Source: Blasia pusilla
Taxonomy: Eukaryota; Marchantiophyta; Marchantiopsida; Blasiales
Length of the DNA: 64,000 nt
Direction of reading: 5' to 3'
NCBI GenBank assembly: GCA_050084515.1
Contig: CM114272.1
Location: 34,720,001-34,784,000 of the forward strand
A program made the position numbers and the translations under genes. This document shows positions 1 through 10,539 of the stretch, one piece after another (position 1 is the first letter of the stretch; each line of letters opens with the position of its first letter). The notes beneath the pieces were generated by a model. The model worked only from the letters and a program-made list of their open reading frames with translations. It did not search any database and was not told the origin of the DNA.

Positions 1-636
1 CGCGGGGAAGACGCAAATTATTCTAAAAGAGCATGATAGGGCAAGCTGCCCATGTGATTTACCGACAGGACACTGGAGAACATGGTACATTCTCAACGCA
101 AGATATGCATCTTCCTGGATTCAGATGCATTACAATATGGTACTAAAAGTATCAAGGCAAACTAAACTTCCAATCGTCAGCTGAAGACGAGCAAGGACAA
201 ATCGTTAGTAATAAGGAGTAAGAAGTAGTCAACAGCAAACTGGCCATTTGTCTCACCCAAGGGACACTAATGTCAAAACACTTCTAATGCAAGACATGCA
301 TTTGACTAGCACGAATGTTTTAATATCGCGAAAAAAGCATCAAGAGCGACCAAGCTGCCAATCGTAGAAATGACGAAGGGCACCGAAAAAACCATTTGTC
401 GAGAGAAAGCTTTCAGAAAGAGCCAACGGCCAGCTGACCACGAGTCTTTACCGAAGTAACACTACAGTCGAAATAATTCTACTGCAGGACAAAAATCTAC
501 CTAGCAACAATACTTCAAATAAAAGCATCTGGGGCGACTGAGCTGCAAATTGTCAAGGTGACGAAGACCCCCGACAAAACATTCGCCATAACAAAGCTGT
601 GAGGAGGGGCTCAGAGAAAGCTGCGATTTGACATAC
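1..636 (-). repeat. Degenerate tandem array (~190 bp units) downstream of the SAWADEE exon
   Basis: Read on the minus strand, the end of the SAWADEE exon plus its following intron recurs as diverged copies. Splice-donor-like GT dinucleotides stand at 636, 451, 256 and 62, a spacing of 185, 195 and 194 bp. Before the first three donors, short exon-like stretches read KYFDAGVTA, NYFDCSVTS and KCFDISVPW. The fourth unit is too diverged to read. The intron parts also align: a 'cttcgtca' block and a 'gatgctttt' block recur, and units 0, A and B share a 'tgctag' or comparable block. The last third of the SAWADEE domain was not identified. The array either holds cryptic or duplicated exons or marks a decayed gene end that runs off the left edge. 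Confidence 0.6.
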
Positions 637-978
637 CGCAGTGACCCCGGCATCGAAATATTTCGACTCGGTGCCATCCGAAGTCTTGTAATTTGCGCAA
701 ACAATCATGCCCACTGACACTTTATGGCAGTCTGCATCTTGAAGCTGGTCGGATAACAAGCGGACGTTATCTCTGATCTTCCTCTCACTCTGCAGAATCG
801 TCTCGTCCCAAAATTCGTCTTCCGAATCGAGGAATCCCTGGAAGTGCACCCGCACCCTCGGCCCCTCGACGGATATGTCCCCATCATACCAGGCAGAATC
901 CGCGCTCGACAGCACTTCCAGCCCCGGATTCTGCTCGACCCGCTGCTTCTTCCCCCTCCGCTTCATGCCCTGCGTCAT
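637..978 (-). CDS. SAWADEE-domain protein, first coding exon (partial gene)
   Basis: This exon encodes 114 residues from the ATG at 978; an in-frame stop lies just upstream. MTQG is followed by a basic segment (KRRGKKQR) and then most of a SAWADEE domain. Visible marks are LEVLSSADSAWYDG, VRVHFQGF, and LQDADCHKVSVGMIVCANY, which holds two of the conserved zinc-type Cys, then the YFDAGVTA strand. The exon ends at a good donor (GCG then gtatgt) in phase 0. SAWADEE proteins such as SHH1/DTF1 bind H3 tails and recruit Pol IV in RNA-directed DNA methylation; that this protein does the same is inference. No homeodomain was found upstream, although a leader exon is possible. The missing C-terminal zinc residues should lie at lower coordinates but were not located with confidence, so the gene may be partial or pseudogenised. 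Confidence 0.7.
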
Positions 979-2340
979 GCTTTCTTCGTTTCCCTACTAC
1001 CCTGCGTAAACCCGATCCCTCTTCCAGCTACAAACAAGCTCCACCCGCTCAACACCGCGCTACGCAATCGCTCGCAGCTCCTGCACACCTTAACCTGCCG
1101 CGGATCACAGCGTGTACTCCCAAGCCACCGTAAATTCTCGCACCGGAGACGAGCAGGTAAGCCCTCTGTTCCAGGGCAACTGAATTCTTTCTACATCCAG
1201 AGGGAGGAGCGGAGAAGAGCAACTGTTGTGCTGCAATCTGCGAGCGCGACGGGAGAGAGCGGCCCCGCAGGCTCCTGGGTATGAAATTCCTCCCACGGAT
1301 TGTTGAAGCCAGTCGTCAGTCAGCCAGTCAGTCAGTCCGTCCGTTCCGCAATCCGCGCGAGGCGCGCTACGTTAGCATCGAAGGCGGTCGCGTGGCCTCT
1401 CGCGGAAGTCCCGCTTCCGCTGTTGCAAGTGCTTGGATCCACAAGTGCTGCTCCCGCGACCGCTCAGGTGCAGCGGGGAACTACAACCTCTCCCGCTGCC
1501 GTCGTCGTCAGCCCAGAGCTTCGATCCCCGAGCGGAATCGCCTCACGCAAGAGCGAGGAATTGAAAGCCGCTCGCATTTCGCTGCTCGCTCCTCCAACCG
1601 CGCAGCGCAGCGCTGCACTCGCACGCCAAATCCCGTACATGTCCTCCCACCGCTCCAATTCATCGCAAGCTTGATTACTGTCGCCGATGCGGATGTGCGG
1701 GCTGCTGATCGCCGTCGCCTCATGAGACGATGCAGAGCGGAATGACGAGACAAAGAAAAAGGAAAACGACGAGATGCTGGCTACTTATAGCCTCTAGGTC
1801 TGAGTACTAGCACTCTATGAACAGACCTGGTAGGCTGCGTGCCTAATCACTTCTGTAGCTGGACATAGCTTTCCCCGTGAGTCCGTCCGAGTTCACAGTC
1901 AGACTGTCCGAAGCGTCTGTCGGTGGACGACGGCGACGGCGACGGCGAGAGCGCGAGGGGTGGTGGAGCTCCGCGGCGCACGCCTTCTGCGCCGGGGTAT
2001 GGGTTCCTCCTTTCGTGTTTGTCGTGATGTCCGCGTGTCTATATCCAGTTCGACAACCGCCGTGGATCCTGCTCCCCGGCGCGCGCCTCATGCGCTCCTA
2101 CCTACCGGTGACGGACACGACCGCGCGACGCACTCCGCGGTCTAGATAGAAGGCTACCGCGGAACTGAGTTCAGAGCGCTGAAACTGCGAGCCCCGCAGC
2201 TGCGGGGCATGGGCCCCCGCTCTTCGAGTGCCCCGGCGTTCGATGTCAGGCGGACGACAAGACCCCAACACGTGCCTCCTCTACTTCTCCGCGCCGACCA
2301 TTCTCTGCAAGCTAATTCGCTCCGTACTGCACGAAATCCA
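979..2340. other. GC-rich leader/promoter region, no confident gene
   Basis: GC-rich DNA with several overlapping open frames on both strands. None shows a family motif, and their arginine-, serine- and alanine-rich composition is what GC-rich DNA gives by chance. A CGACGG-type trinucleotide run lies near 1925-1955. Most of 979-1750 is probably the 5' leader or an intron of the minus-strand SAWADEE gene. One minus-strand frame (about 1464-1750, containing CDELERWEDMYGIWR) looks slightly more protein-like and could be an upstream exon, but I recognise nothing in it. Confidence 0.4.
1784..1789 (-). promoter_or_regulatory. TATA-like box upstream of the SAWADEE gene
   Basis: On the minus strand the sequence reads ctataagtag. 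It lies about 800 bp upstream of the SAWADEE start codon, so it would need a long leader or a 5' intron. A pyrimidine-rich stretch follows 20-40 bp downstream. Weak evidence, from position and motif only. Confidence 0.3.
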
Positions 2341-4014
2341 CTACATTTAATTTGTCTTTACGCACTTCCATGGCATCCACTTTACGTACTACTCCACATT
2401 TCAAATCACGAATATAATACCATTGTAATCATGACGAGAAACCTTTATTTTAAATAATAAAAATTTTATATATTATTTAAAATTATTTATTTATTTATTT
2501 ATTATAAATTTCTTTTTTTCCTATTCATTTGTCTTCCACACATGTTTAATAATCATTTCTTCACCACTCCAAAAGCCTTACTCTAGTTATAATAAGAATC
2601 TATACTATGTAACATAGTGCCTTCTCGTTTATTGAACACGTGGAGGTTTGCCTAATTTTTTTGACGTGTCATTCTTGCACAAATGGTCCAGTTATCCGAG
2701 TTGAACATGTTTAGGATTCCCTTGTCCTCACGATTCTTACCATCATTATGGTCCTTAGGATCTTTCAAAACCATGCCATTGATGTAGAAGGGCCTCCAAG
2801 ATTACCGCATTTTAAGATACTCACAACAATTGTCATACTGATAGTTACGATCTTGGATACATGAGTCTTTGATGTGTGAAGACACATGCATCCAATTGAG
2901 TGGATGTAAGAAACCAGGGTTGGGCAGCATCCCTCCTTGGGGAAAGAGATTGAGCCCACTCGACCATTAAAAGTTCAATGATGCTCAAACAGATTCTCTT
3001 ACTTTAAGGGGAGAACTGCACAATTTGGACAAGGAGCATTTTCCATGGTGAGTTGAAACCATGAAGACACCCTTTGATTGCGTTAAATCGACACTTTTGT
3101 CCTCAAAGTACCGTACCGAGAAGACCCACTATGAAAAGAAACACATGGTCAAAGCACTAGGCATTTCACAACAAGAGTGTTCATCATCTTAGCTGAGATA
3201 CCCAACCTCAGAAGTTAAGGCCACTAAATGCATCCACGCAAGAAACCTGTTCCCGCTCTCTCTCTCTCTCTGTGGAAGAAACTCTCTAGAAGACTACTTG
3301 CCCTTTTTATACACCACTCTAAAACCTTTTGGCCCTCTTTTATCAATCACTCTCTGCCCAACACCCACTCCATATGATCCGGTCATTCTACGATCCAAAT
3401 AAGAGAAAGGATAAGATAAGATTTCTCTATAACATAGTGTTTGAATATCCATATAATGTTTATGTACCATAAGCCTAAAGGAGAGTATTTACATTGGAAT
3501 CCTTCTATTATACTCAACTATTGGCTATATATCTACTATAGATGCTTGCATACAAAAGGCCATACGCACTAGAATCTATGTAGTCTCTACATGAGAAAAT
3601 CACAACCCTCGATGCCAATCCATCCTAGCCCCAAGCTGACAAAGCCGAAGGAGAGATTTTTCCCCACTCAACACTTAGGCCGTGGGACCTTAGCTATAAC
3701 CCTCAACCATTGCAACAAAATAAAAAAAAAGTCCATCATGAGGTCCACATGCAAAACAAATAGTAGGAGAAGAAATAATGGGGCAAACTCGGACATGCCG
3801 TTTTTTGGAAATCCATCAAACATTAGAACATAATATTTCTAGAATCTCAAAGACCTACAAAGAAACAAACTCCTACACGAATTTCTCCATTAGCTAATCT
3901 GTAGAGTTCCCCACCCTAATTCCAAGACAAACGAAGGGCTCTGTAAGAGATTTAATGTCTAGGTTGGGGGGGAGGATAACATCATGGCAGAGCTCTAACG
4001 TAATGAGCACACAA
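2341..4014. other. AT-rich intergenic DNA, no gene seen
   Basis: AT-rich, with an ATTT-type run near 2460-2515 and a short TC run near 3257-3275. Open frames are short and show no motif. No intact transposon domain was seen. Confidence 0.5.
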
Positions 4015-4257
4015 CTAGCATTGCCACGACATCACAAGTTTATGCTCATGCAAGAGAAGAGCAATGACCATCACGGAAGAAACTGCATGAAGGACCACGA
4101 GTGCAAACCATAAGAATTGGCTTGTTTTCAAAGAATAACCAGAAATGGAAGGTATCACGTGGCACAAGGACGACACGGACTTCTTGCGCCCAAAAATTGT
4201 GGTCGCAAGAACTCCAATGACCGCGCCAAAAACCAAGGACACCGACGAGAAACTCAT
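4015..4257 (-). CDS. Hypothetical 80-residue two-TM protein
   Basis: This minus-strand frame starts at a true ATG (4257) and encodes 80 residues. A hydrophobic N-terminal segment (residues about 5-22, containing VFGAVIGVLATTIFG) is followed by RKK and a polar loop. A second hydrophobic segment follows at about residues 48-67 (WFALVVLHAVSSVMVIALLL), then a His/Lys-rich tail. The pattern suits a small integral membrane protein with a positive loop. I do not recognise a family. It stands alone in AT-rich DNA, so it may be a gene remnant or a chance frame. Confidence 0.3.
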   Translation of the reverse strand: MSFSSVSLVFGAVIGVLATTIFGRKKSVSSLCHVIPSISGYSLKTSQFLWFALVVLHAVSSVMVIALLLHEHKLVMSWQC

Positions 4258-6019
4258 GACTCCGACCGTTTTAAAAGTATCTAGACGGTAGGATGTTTCT
4301 GATCTAGCTTAACTACCACGCTTGCCGATACAATTTGCGCCATGAAATGGCCCCCTTAGAGGTAGCGAAGGCGCCTCCCCTCCCTTGCGCCCTAGGGGAG
4401 GAACGAACGATGATGGCGGCCCCCTAGGGGGTATAAGGCTTGATAGGGGTTGGGCAAGGGGCTAGGTCAAGGTTAGGCCCGGTGTAGGCTAGAAGTTAGG
4501 TTAAGATTAGGCCAGGTCAAATCTTTTGTTTTTTAATTGCACTCTTCTCCTTTCCTTCTTTTCATTTTTTAACTTAATTTTAAATTACACCATACATTTT
4601 CCTCTTATTTTAAAAAAATAATCTGAAATTACTAGACACATCTTTCTTTTTTAAAATTTTAAGAGTTAATAAACTCGCTTTTCTTTTGCACCAAAAATAA
4701 ATATTAAAATTTTGAACTTTTTTTTGCACCAAAAATTTGGGTTTTCTTTTTAGGTTGCTATTACTCTTTAAGAAGTTTTCTTCTACTTACTCTCCTCTTT
4801 ATAGTATCTTTTGTAGATGGCAAGCCTCAATTGCGTATTGATGAATGTGGAAAGACGTTTTCTCACTCTTACTACAGATAAGAGTGAGCAAAAGTGCAAG
4901 GGGACTAATGGGCATATTGAAGCACAACTCACCAATGTAAGCACAATTCTTACATACTATGTCTTTGGAATTTAGGTTTCTTTCATGATAATGTAGTGTT
5001 ATGTTTACATTATGAGTTCCAATAGGATATGATCTTGAATCGTACACTTATCCATGATTTTTGCATAGACTTCCTATTCCAATCAATCCTACAGATCTAC
5101 GTAATTTTTGCAAATTGTTGCATGTGGAGGCACAAAAAAGAAGTCCAGCACGTCGTACGGAAATATTAGCACACCGAATGGACAAAGAACATGTTTTGTT
5201 CATTGAACCATCTTCAACATAAGTGTATTCTATAGCTAATCATTGAACTTATCCATATCTTCACTCGTCATATTGTTGTATACCATGTATGTTTCCTTGG
5301 TTTTCATAATTTCCATGTTGTTGCAGACTTTTAATTCCATCCAATCTTCAAGATATATGTGACTTTATAAAGTTTCTATGAGGAAAAGCTTAAAAATGAA
5401 AACAGGCCATCCGAGCTGATAAAATAGCACATTTTAAAGAAAAAAATAGAATCTACCATCGAGAGTACAAAAGGAGGACAGTGCTTCAAGTTCAACCTTT
5501 ACTACTTTGGTAGTTGAGTCATTCCAACTATTCCCAATATTGAAATAGAGATATGCTAGAGATGAATCATGGAGTTCATCTTGGAGTAGAAGAAGATGAA
5601 TTAATTGATGATGATTCTACACTTCAAGTAATTCAAGATGCTATTGATGTATGTCGAAGAAGTGAGATCCAAATTTTTCACTCCCTTAAGTTTTTTAGTT
5701 CACCTCTACTCTCAAACCAACTAATTATGTAACATGAGGAGTTGAGCCACCTTAGCTTACTTACCATTGTTCCTATTTAAGATGAAGTATTGGTTTTTCT
5801 CCACGAAGTTGATAATTCTTCAAATCTTTATAATCTTGGCGATGAAGTAACCTCAAGAGTAGATCACGTGCCCTCCATAGTTCATGGAGTTCCATTAATG
5901 ACACAATATGCCATTATACCAAATACTTCTACTATTCGTCCTTTTCCTACTAATCTTCCTAGAGTTGTAATAATAATAACATTACTCAATCTTGCAAGGT
6001 GACCAAACTTCCAAGCAAT
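4258..6019. other. AT-rich intergenic DNA with a short GC-rich island
   Basis: About 4330-4520 is GC-rich and carries small palindromes around ccctagggg and imperfect 'ggctaggtcaaggttagg' repeats. The rest is AT-rich. A stretch at 5540-6000 on the plus strand reads as short acidic peptide pieces interrupted by stops (near 5600 it reads GVEEDELIDDDSTLQVIQDA). It may be transposon debris, but no family was recognised. Confidence 0.4.
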
Positions 6020-6730
6020 TAATCTTAGAAAGTTATGATGTCACGTCTTTTAGGATGGATCGACTAGTTTATAGTGGAGCGTCTTTAAAGATACTAAAGG
6101 ACAACCTCAAGAGGTTGAAGATGACTTGGTGAGGCCATGTGCAACCTTAGAGAGCAAGTTTCCCATTCGTTTCGGCTCATTTGGAATTTTATAGAGACAC
6201 TTACTATTTCATATAATTAAGTTATCATTATGAGTAGAGTAGAGTTTATTTTCCACTTTGGGAAGTGGTTCTTGAATCTCTCCATCAGATAAAAATCCAA
6301 GGAGGTGATTTGGGAGCATAGGTTACCATAGAGAGAGCTTGGGAGAGGAAGGAGATAAACCCAAAGAAAGAGAGTTTGGGAGCTCATTCTCTCTTTGTTG
6401 AACTTTTCGGTGTGAGGCGATAGAGCTATAGTCCTCCTTACCTTGTGAGTAATCAAAACCTCTTATTAGGAGTGTGGCTTTCGTTTAATATGAGAGATAG
6501 ATCTTGTTACAAGAAGATCTATTTTGTGTGCACTTGTTGAGAGATCTTGATTTGATTGGAAATATTTTGGTACTCGATCGTCTCAATCTTTAGTTGTTAT
6601 GAGTTAGTATGGTATCTTGTGAGTTAATGTGTGTATTCAGTGACAATGATGTATATTATGTAGCGATGTGTATGTGCGCGACAATATGATTGGATGCACA
6701 TCAACAGTGTGAGCGTGACTACTGAATGCA
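6020..6730 (-). repeat. Dispersed repeat R1, copy a
   Basis: This stretch matches 33690-34085 in the same orientation: a 'ttttaggatgga' block, 'cccattcgttt..gctcatttg', 'gcataggttaccat', and 'gtagcgatgtgtatg' near the end. It also matches 38880-39060 and 38600-38650 in inverted orientation. No coding capacity was seen. It could be a decayed solo LTR or a non-autonomous element. Confidence 0.6.
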
Positions 6731-7977
6731 AGCTTGCGCACTGCATAAAATCAATGTTCAAGAGAGTAGGCGCGCGACAAAAGGCGACTACATGCAAAAG
6801 GTAGTGTATGAAGAAATCCTTGGTTGAAGTAAAACATTCAACTTATTATAAAGTTGGCCAACTATATATTTATTGCATCCATGCATCGCATAGGAACCTT
6901 ACTCGTGTATTTTTAAATTTTCGTACATGTTTGTTTGAATGTTAGACATCATAACTAGATATGCTCCCAATAAAGTCTAGAAACTAAAAACCATCCCAAA
7001 AATTTTCGAAAATACTATAAAGATATTTGTATGGACATGAGATTTTATGAGATGATGTTGCAAAGTGGAACATTATAAAAGAAACCAATTTTGTCAATCC
7101 ATCCCCCTATAAGTCTCTCTTTATAGAAAGGGAGGGAGTTACTTATACTACTTCTTATCGGAAAGAAGTAAGGTAGTTGGAAAAAAGAAAATCATTTCAA
7201 AAGTAATAATTCCATATTTGTCAAAATTAGGATGAAAAATAATAATCTCTTATTCTCATAACAAATTTCAGGATTTTATATGCATCGAAGACCTCCTTCT
7301 GATTGGTAAACACTTCTTTGTTTGACACTTAGACAACCACATAAGGAAAAAATATTTTTTACTGTACAAAAATAACAAAATAATTTTCATTATGAGAAAA
7401 AAATCATTTTGTATAAACATGATTACCCATGCATGGGTTGCACACTATATCCATATTTTTTGTTATGGACACTAGTGGGCAGTTAAACGCATAATAGAAA
7501 CAAGGATGTGGCTATGTTGGATCCTCGATCTTATTCAGCAGTGTATTAAAGTGGAAAAACACATAAAATGCGTACTTATTCCAGTTCCATGCATCCAATC
7601 GGATTTTCTCTTCATAGTATTTCCTTCGCTGAGATCTGATCCGGGTTCACTCGCAACCATCGTCTACCTTTCGAATCCTAAACCTCAGCGCGAGCTAGAA
7701 TTCGTGCATCAGCCATCAGCCAGGCACTGCACTGCATTCCCGCCCGACATCACACCGCTCAAAGAAAATGCTGTCACCACGATTCTACCGCGAGCGCCAG
7801 GCATCTGAGATGGAGATGCCCGGAGAGGTGGAGTGCGGATTGCGACTATTGGAACATGAACGTAATGCTACGTACTCTTGATGACACCGCTACCATATCC
7901 GGAAGCCTTCGAGTTCGAGGTAGACGAGATTCACGAGAGGCACGGCGTTCGTTCGTAGGTAGGTAGGCATCGGGTCC
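6731..7977. other. Intergenic DNA and probable 3' flank of CYP74
   Basis: AT-rich up to about 7500, then GC-richer towards the CYP74 stop codon. The 100-residue plus-strand frame at 7506-7808 has no motif and lies over the probable CYP74 3' untranslated region, so I do not call it a gene. Confidence 0.4.
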
Positions 7978-9462
7978 CTACGAAAATTGGGCGAGCTTCA
8001 GAGAAGTGATGTTTTTGTTGTCGGCGCCGAGCTCCAGAGAATCGTAGCGGGAGTACAGCTTCGCGACGAATAGCTGAACCAGCGGGATGATGATGTTCTT
8101 CCCGGCGCACTGCTTATTGCGGACCGTGGAGCTCTCGGTCTCTCGGCCGTTCGACCACAAGAGGTAGCTGAGCAGCTTCTCCCCTTCCTCTCCCATGAAC
8201 CTCTTGGGCATGAACGAAGAAGGGTCCTTGAAAATGAGGGGATCCTTCATGATGACATTAAGGTCACCTCCCATCAACTCTCCCTTCTTGACCTGAAACG
8301 CTGCGTCATGGGACTCGATTATCAGGTCCTGCTTCGCCCTCCCGTACTGGTTCGGCACCGTCGGCGCAATGCGGAACACTTCGTAGACGGAGGAGCGCAG
8401 CAGTGGCAATTTGCTCACGTTCTGTATGGTCAAATCTCCATTGTTCTTCACGAACTCCCGCACTTCCGTGGCCAGCTCCAGTTGGAACTCGACGCTCGTT
8501 CCCGCCAGCTTCTCCACCGCGACAGGCAAGGTGAGGTTGACACCCCCGAACGCGTTGAAGATTACGTTGAATATGAGATTGTGAAGAGCCTCCTCCCGAT
8601 CCAGGAGGAATTCGCCCTCCGCTTTGTCCAGCAGCTCTCTGGAGTACTCCCTGAAGAATCGCACCAGTTTGGAGTACTTCGATTTCACAAGAAACGCGGG
8701 GATGGGGAAGGTGTGCAGGAAAATCTCGACCAGGGGCGCAAGAATCGGGGAGACGGGGAGGACGATGCTCGGGAGAATCTGCATTCCCGCCCAGAGTAAA
8801 GCGATGGAGGAACCCTCGCTTCCCAGACTGTCCTTACCCGGCGCGGTGGGATCCCGATTCAGAAAAGCTTTGACGATGAATTTGAACGCGCCTGAGGATA
8901 CGCCCTCTGAAACGGCGACCTTCCCATCCGCCTTCATCTTACGCTCCCAGGTCGCGAAGAGCTCGGATGTGAACGCCTCGGTCTCGGGATTCCATCTCGG
9001 TGCGCTGGATTTCAGCATCTCGAAGCACAGTCCCTTCAACTTTCCGTGATTCTCCTCGGATGGATCCAGATACGCCAGCATCCGGAAGCCTCCATTGAAG
9101 CCCGTGCTGGGTAAGAAATTCCCCACGAGACAATTCTTCTTCTCTACCTTGCTCACGTCGAACAGAATTGGAAAGCTCTTCTCATCCAACAACATGATGC
9201 ACTTGGGATCCGGATAGCCAGGCCACCCCGTCGCAAGGTTGACTCGGAACACCGTGCTCCCATACTTCCTCACCCGGCTCTCGTAAAACTCGGGCACTTG
9301 CTGGAACCAGTAGTAGTCCCATCTGTCCCTCAAAGCACCGAAGAAAGGCCATCCATACGACCCCGGGATCTCCTTCAAAGGCAGGTCCGAATCGGCCGCA
9401 GCCCCTCGAACAGCAGGCTCACCGCCCGGCTGCAATCGCTGGCGCGGCGTGGAGCTCGCCAT
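7978..9462 (-). CDS. CYP74-family cytochrome P450 (allene oxide synthase / hydroperoxide lyase type)
   Basis: Intronless, 494 residues from the ATG at 9462. A longer open frame reaches 9651, but its extra 63 residues are repeat-derived and the family region begins soon after MASSTPRQRL. Family marks are IPGSYGWPFFGALRDRWDYY at the N-terminus, the I-helix FNAFGG at about 302-307 in place of the oxygen-binding motif of ordinary P450s, the ExxR motif as EVFR (about 361-364), and the haem loop NKQCAGK with Cys about 452. CYP74 enzymes rearrange fatty acid hydroperoxides without O2 or NADPH, giving jasmonate precursors (AOS) or volatile aldehydes (HPL). The sequence alone does not decide which. 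Oddities: the normally NGPETxxPT stretch reads NGRETESST, GKD reads GKN, and the segment after KKGEL (MGGDLNV) departs from the usual form. The reading frame is fully intact. A short serine/proline N-terminus could be a weak plastid signal. Confidence 0.93.
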   Translation of the reverse strand: MASSTPRQRLQPGGEPAVRGAAADSDLPLKEIPGSYGWPFFGALRDRWDYYWFQQVPEFYESRVRKYGSTVFRVNLATGWPGYPDPKCIMLLDEKSFPILFDVSKVEKKNCLVGNFLPSTGFNGGFRMLAYLDPSEENHGKLKGLCFEMLKSSAPRWNPETEAFTSELFATWERKMKADGKVAVSEGVSSGAFKFIVKAFLNRDPTAPGKDSLGSEGSSIALLWAGMQILPSIVLPVSPILAPLVEIFLHTFPIPAFLVKSKYSKLVRFFREYSRELLDKAEGEFLLDREEALHNLIFNVIFNAFGGVNLTLPVAVEKLAGTSVEFQLELATEVREFVKNNGDLTIQNVSKLPLLRSSVYEVFRIAPTVPNQYGRAKQDLIIESHDAAFQVKKGELMGGDLNVIMKDPLIFKDPSSFMPKRFMGEEGEKLLSYLLWSNGRETESSTVRNKQCAGKNIIIPLVQLFVAKLYSRYDSLELGADNKNITSLKLAQFS

Positions 9463-9489
9463 TCTGCTCACTTCTACTTCTGTTGCACA

Positions 9490-9590
9490 GCCGAATCCTT
9501 CCGCTGCGTGCAATTCTCCTCCACCTCCGAAGCCGACACCGTCCGCTGCGTGCAATTGTACGCCACCTGCGAAGCCGAAACGCTCTTCCT
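9490..9590 (-). repeat. 42-bp minisatellite in the CYP74 5' leader
   Basis: The block around 'ccgctgcgtgcaatt' occurs at 9501 and 9543, a period of 42 bp, with a third diverged partial unit towards 9590. The repeat keeps the upstream reading frame open. That is why a long N-terminal extension is seen and why the start at 9462 is preferred. Confidence 0.65.
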
Positions 9591-9829
9591 CAATGCGCGA
9601 GACTTGCGTGAGCTGCACCGCAAGAATCGCGAACGAGCGATCCCACAACACAAAACTAGTCGCAACAACTGCACTGACTCGTCGCAGGAGGACGCCTCAT
9701 CCCGACACGTCCGTCCATTGCGACCCTGCCACCGACGGAGCCAGACAGCTCTGTAGACATAGGCATGTTCTCCTATCGCAATGTGAAGGCATGGGCGGCT
9801 GGGCCCCTCTATCATAGATTGCATCATTG

Positions 9830-9895
9830 CACGTGCAGTACATATTCTACTATCTTCCACCTATACTTTTGAGTCTTGACAACCGATTACACGTG
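9830..9895 (-). promoter_or_regulatory. Pair of CACGTG G-boxes upstream of CYP74
   Basis: CACGTG cores lie at 9830-9835 (in tgcacgtgca) and 9890-9895 (in acacgtgtcc, an ABRE-like context). They are about 370 and 430 bp upstream of the CYP74 start. G-boxes bind bZIP and bHLH factors, including MYC-type jasmonate regulators in vascular plants. Function here is inference. Confidence 0.4.
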
Positions 9896-9950
9896 TCCCT
9901 CTATGTCAAAAGCCGAATCCGTCAGTTCAGAGGAAAATATAATAAGGGAG

Positions 9951-10053
9951 GGAGGAGAAAAAATAGCTAAGGGTGATGAGGGGGGGTAGTTAAGTTAAGA
10001 TAAGGGAGGAGAAAAAATAGCTAAGGGCGATGAGGGGGGGTAGTTAAGCTAAG
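9951..10053. repeat. 54-bp tandem repeat, two copies
   Basis: The block beginning 'ggaggagaaaaaatagc' starts at 9951 and again at 10005. The two copies differ at only a couple of positions (ggtgatg versus ggcgatg). Recent duplication; no coding role seen. Confidence 0.85.
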
Positions 10054-10295
10054 AGTTGCACGAAAGATTATTCGATTTTTATTTCAGACGTTTTTAGAGT
10101 ACAGGTTCAAATTAGTTTTTTTGTTTTTCTCTTTTTTCTTTTCTTTCATATTTCCTTTCGCGAAAAAACCGAGGGGTTAACTTTTTTTAATCTCATCCTT
10201 GTTCAAACTTAGGATAGATAAATTCTACTCCAACATGAATATAATATTCACAAAATCAAGAAGGTGCGCAAAGTGATGTTTGCATAACTAATTAC

Positions 10296-10326
10296 TATGA
10301 AGAATGCCCTTGCAATGCACCGGCAT
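10296..10326 (-). other. Helitron 1 3' terminal hairpin
   Basis: The minus strand reads tgccggtgcattgcaagggc followed by attcttcatagt. The TGCC..TGCA / TGCA..GGCA arms form a short imperfect stem close to the terminus, as Helitron 3' ends do. The expected CTAG appears mutated. Confidence 0.6.
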
Positions 10327-10539
10327 CAAAATTTAGCATATCTAAAATTAATCATACCAATAAGTGAAGCATTACAAAATTTAGAAAATGCGTACCAATA
10401 TAAAACTTCACATATATAATGTTACTTTAATTTAATTTAGCACTTCATTATATACAACATTCCTAGTGTAAATACCTATTTTGTTAGTAGCATTTTCATT
10501 ATCTGTCATAATATGAATAGAATTCCTCGAGCCTACTCT

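Noticed and set aside
844-1745. Long plus-strand frames in the GC-rich region
   Set aside because: No motif, biased composition typical of GC-rich noncoding DNA, and overlap with the SAWADEE exon and its leader.
8308-9049. Plus-strand frames opposite CYP74
   Set aside because: Antisense shadows of an intact, well-conserved coding sequence.
9463-9651. Longer CYP74 N-terminus starting at 9651
   Set aside because: The extra residues come from a 42-bp minisatellite and have no family counterpart; the ATG at 9462 fits better.
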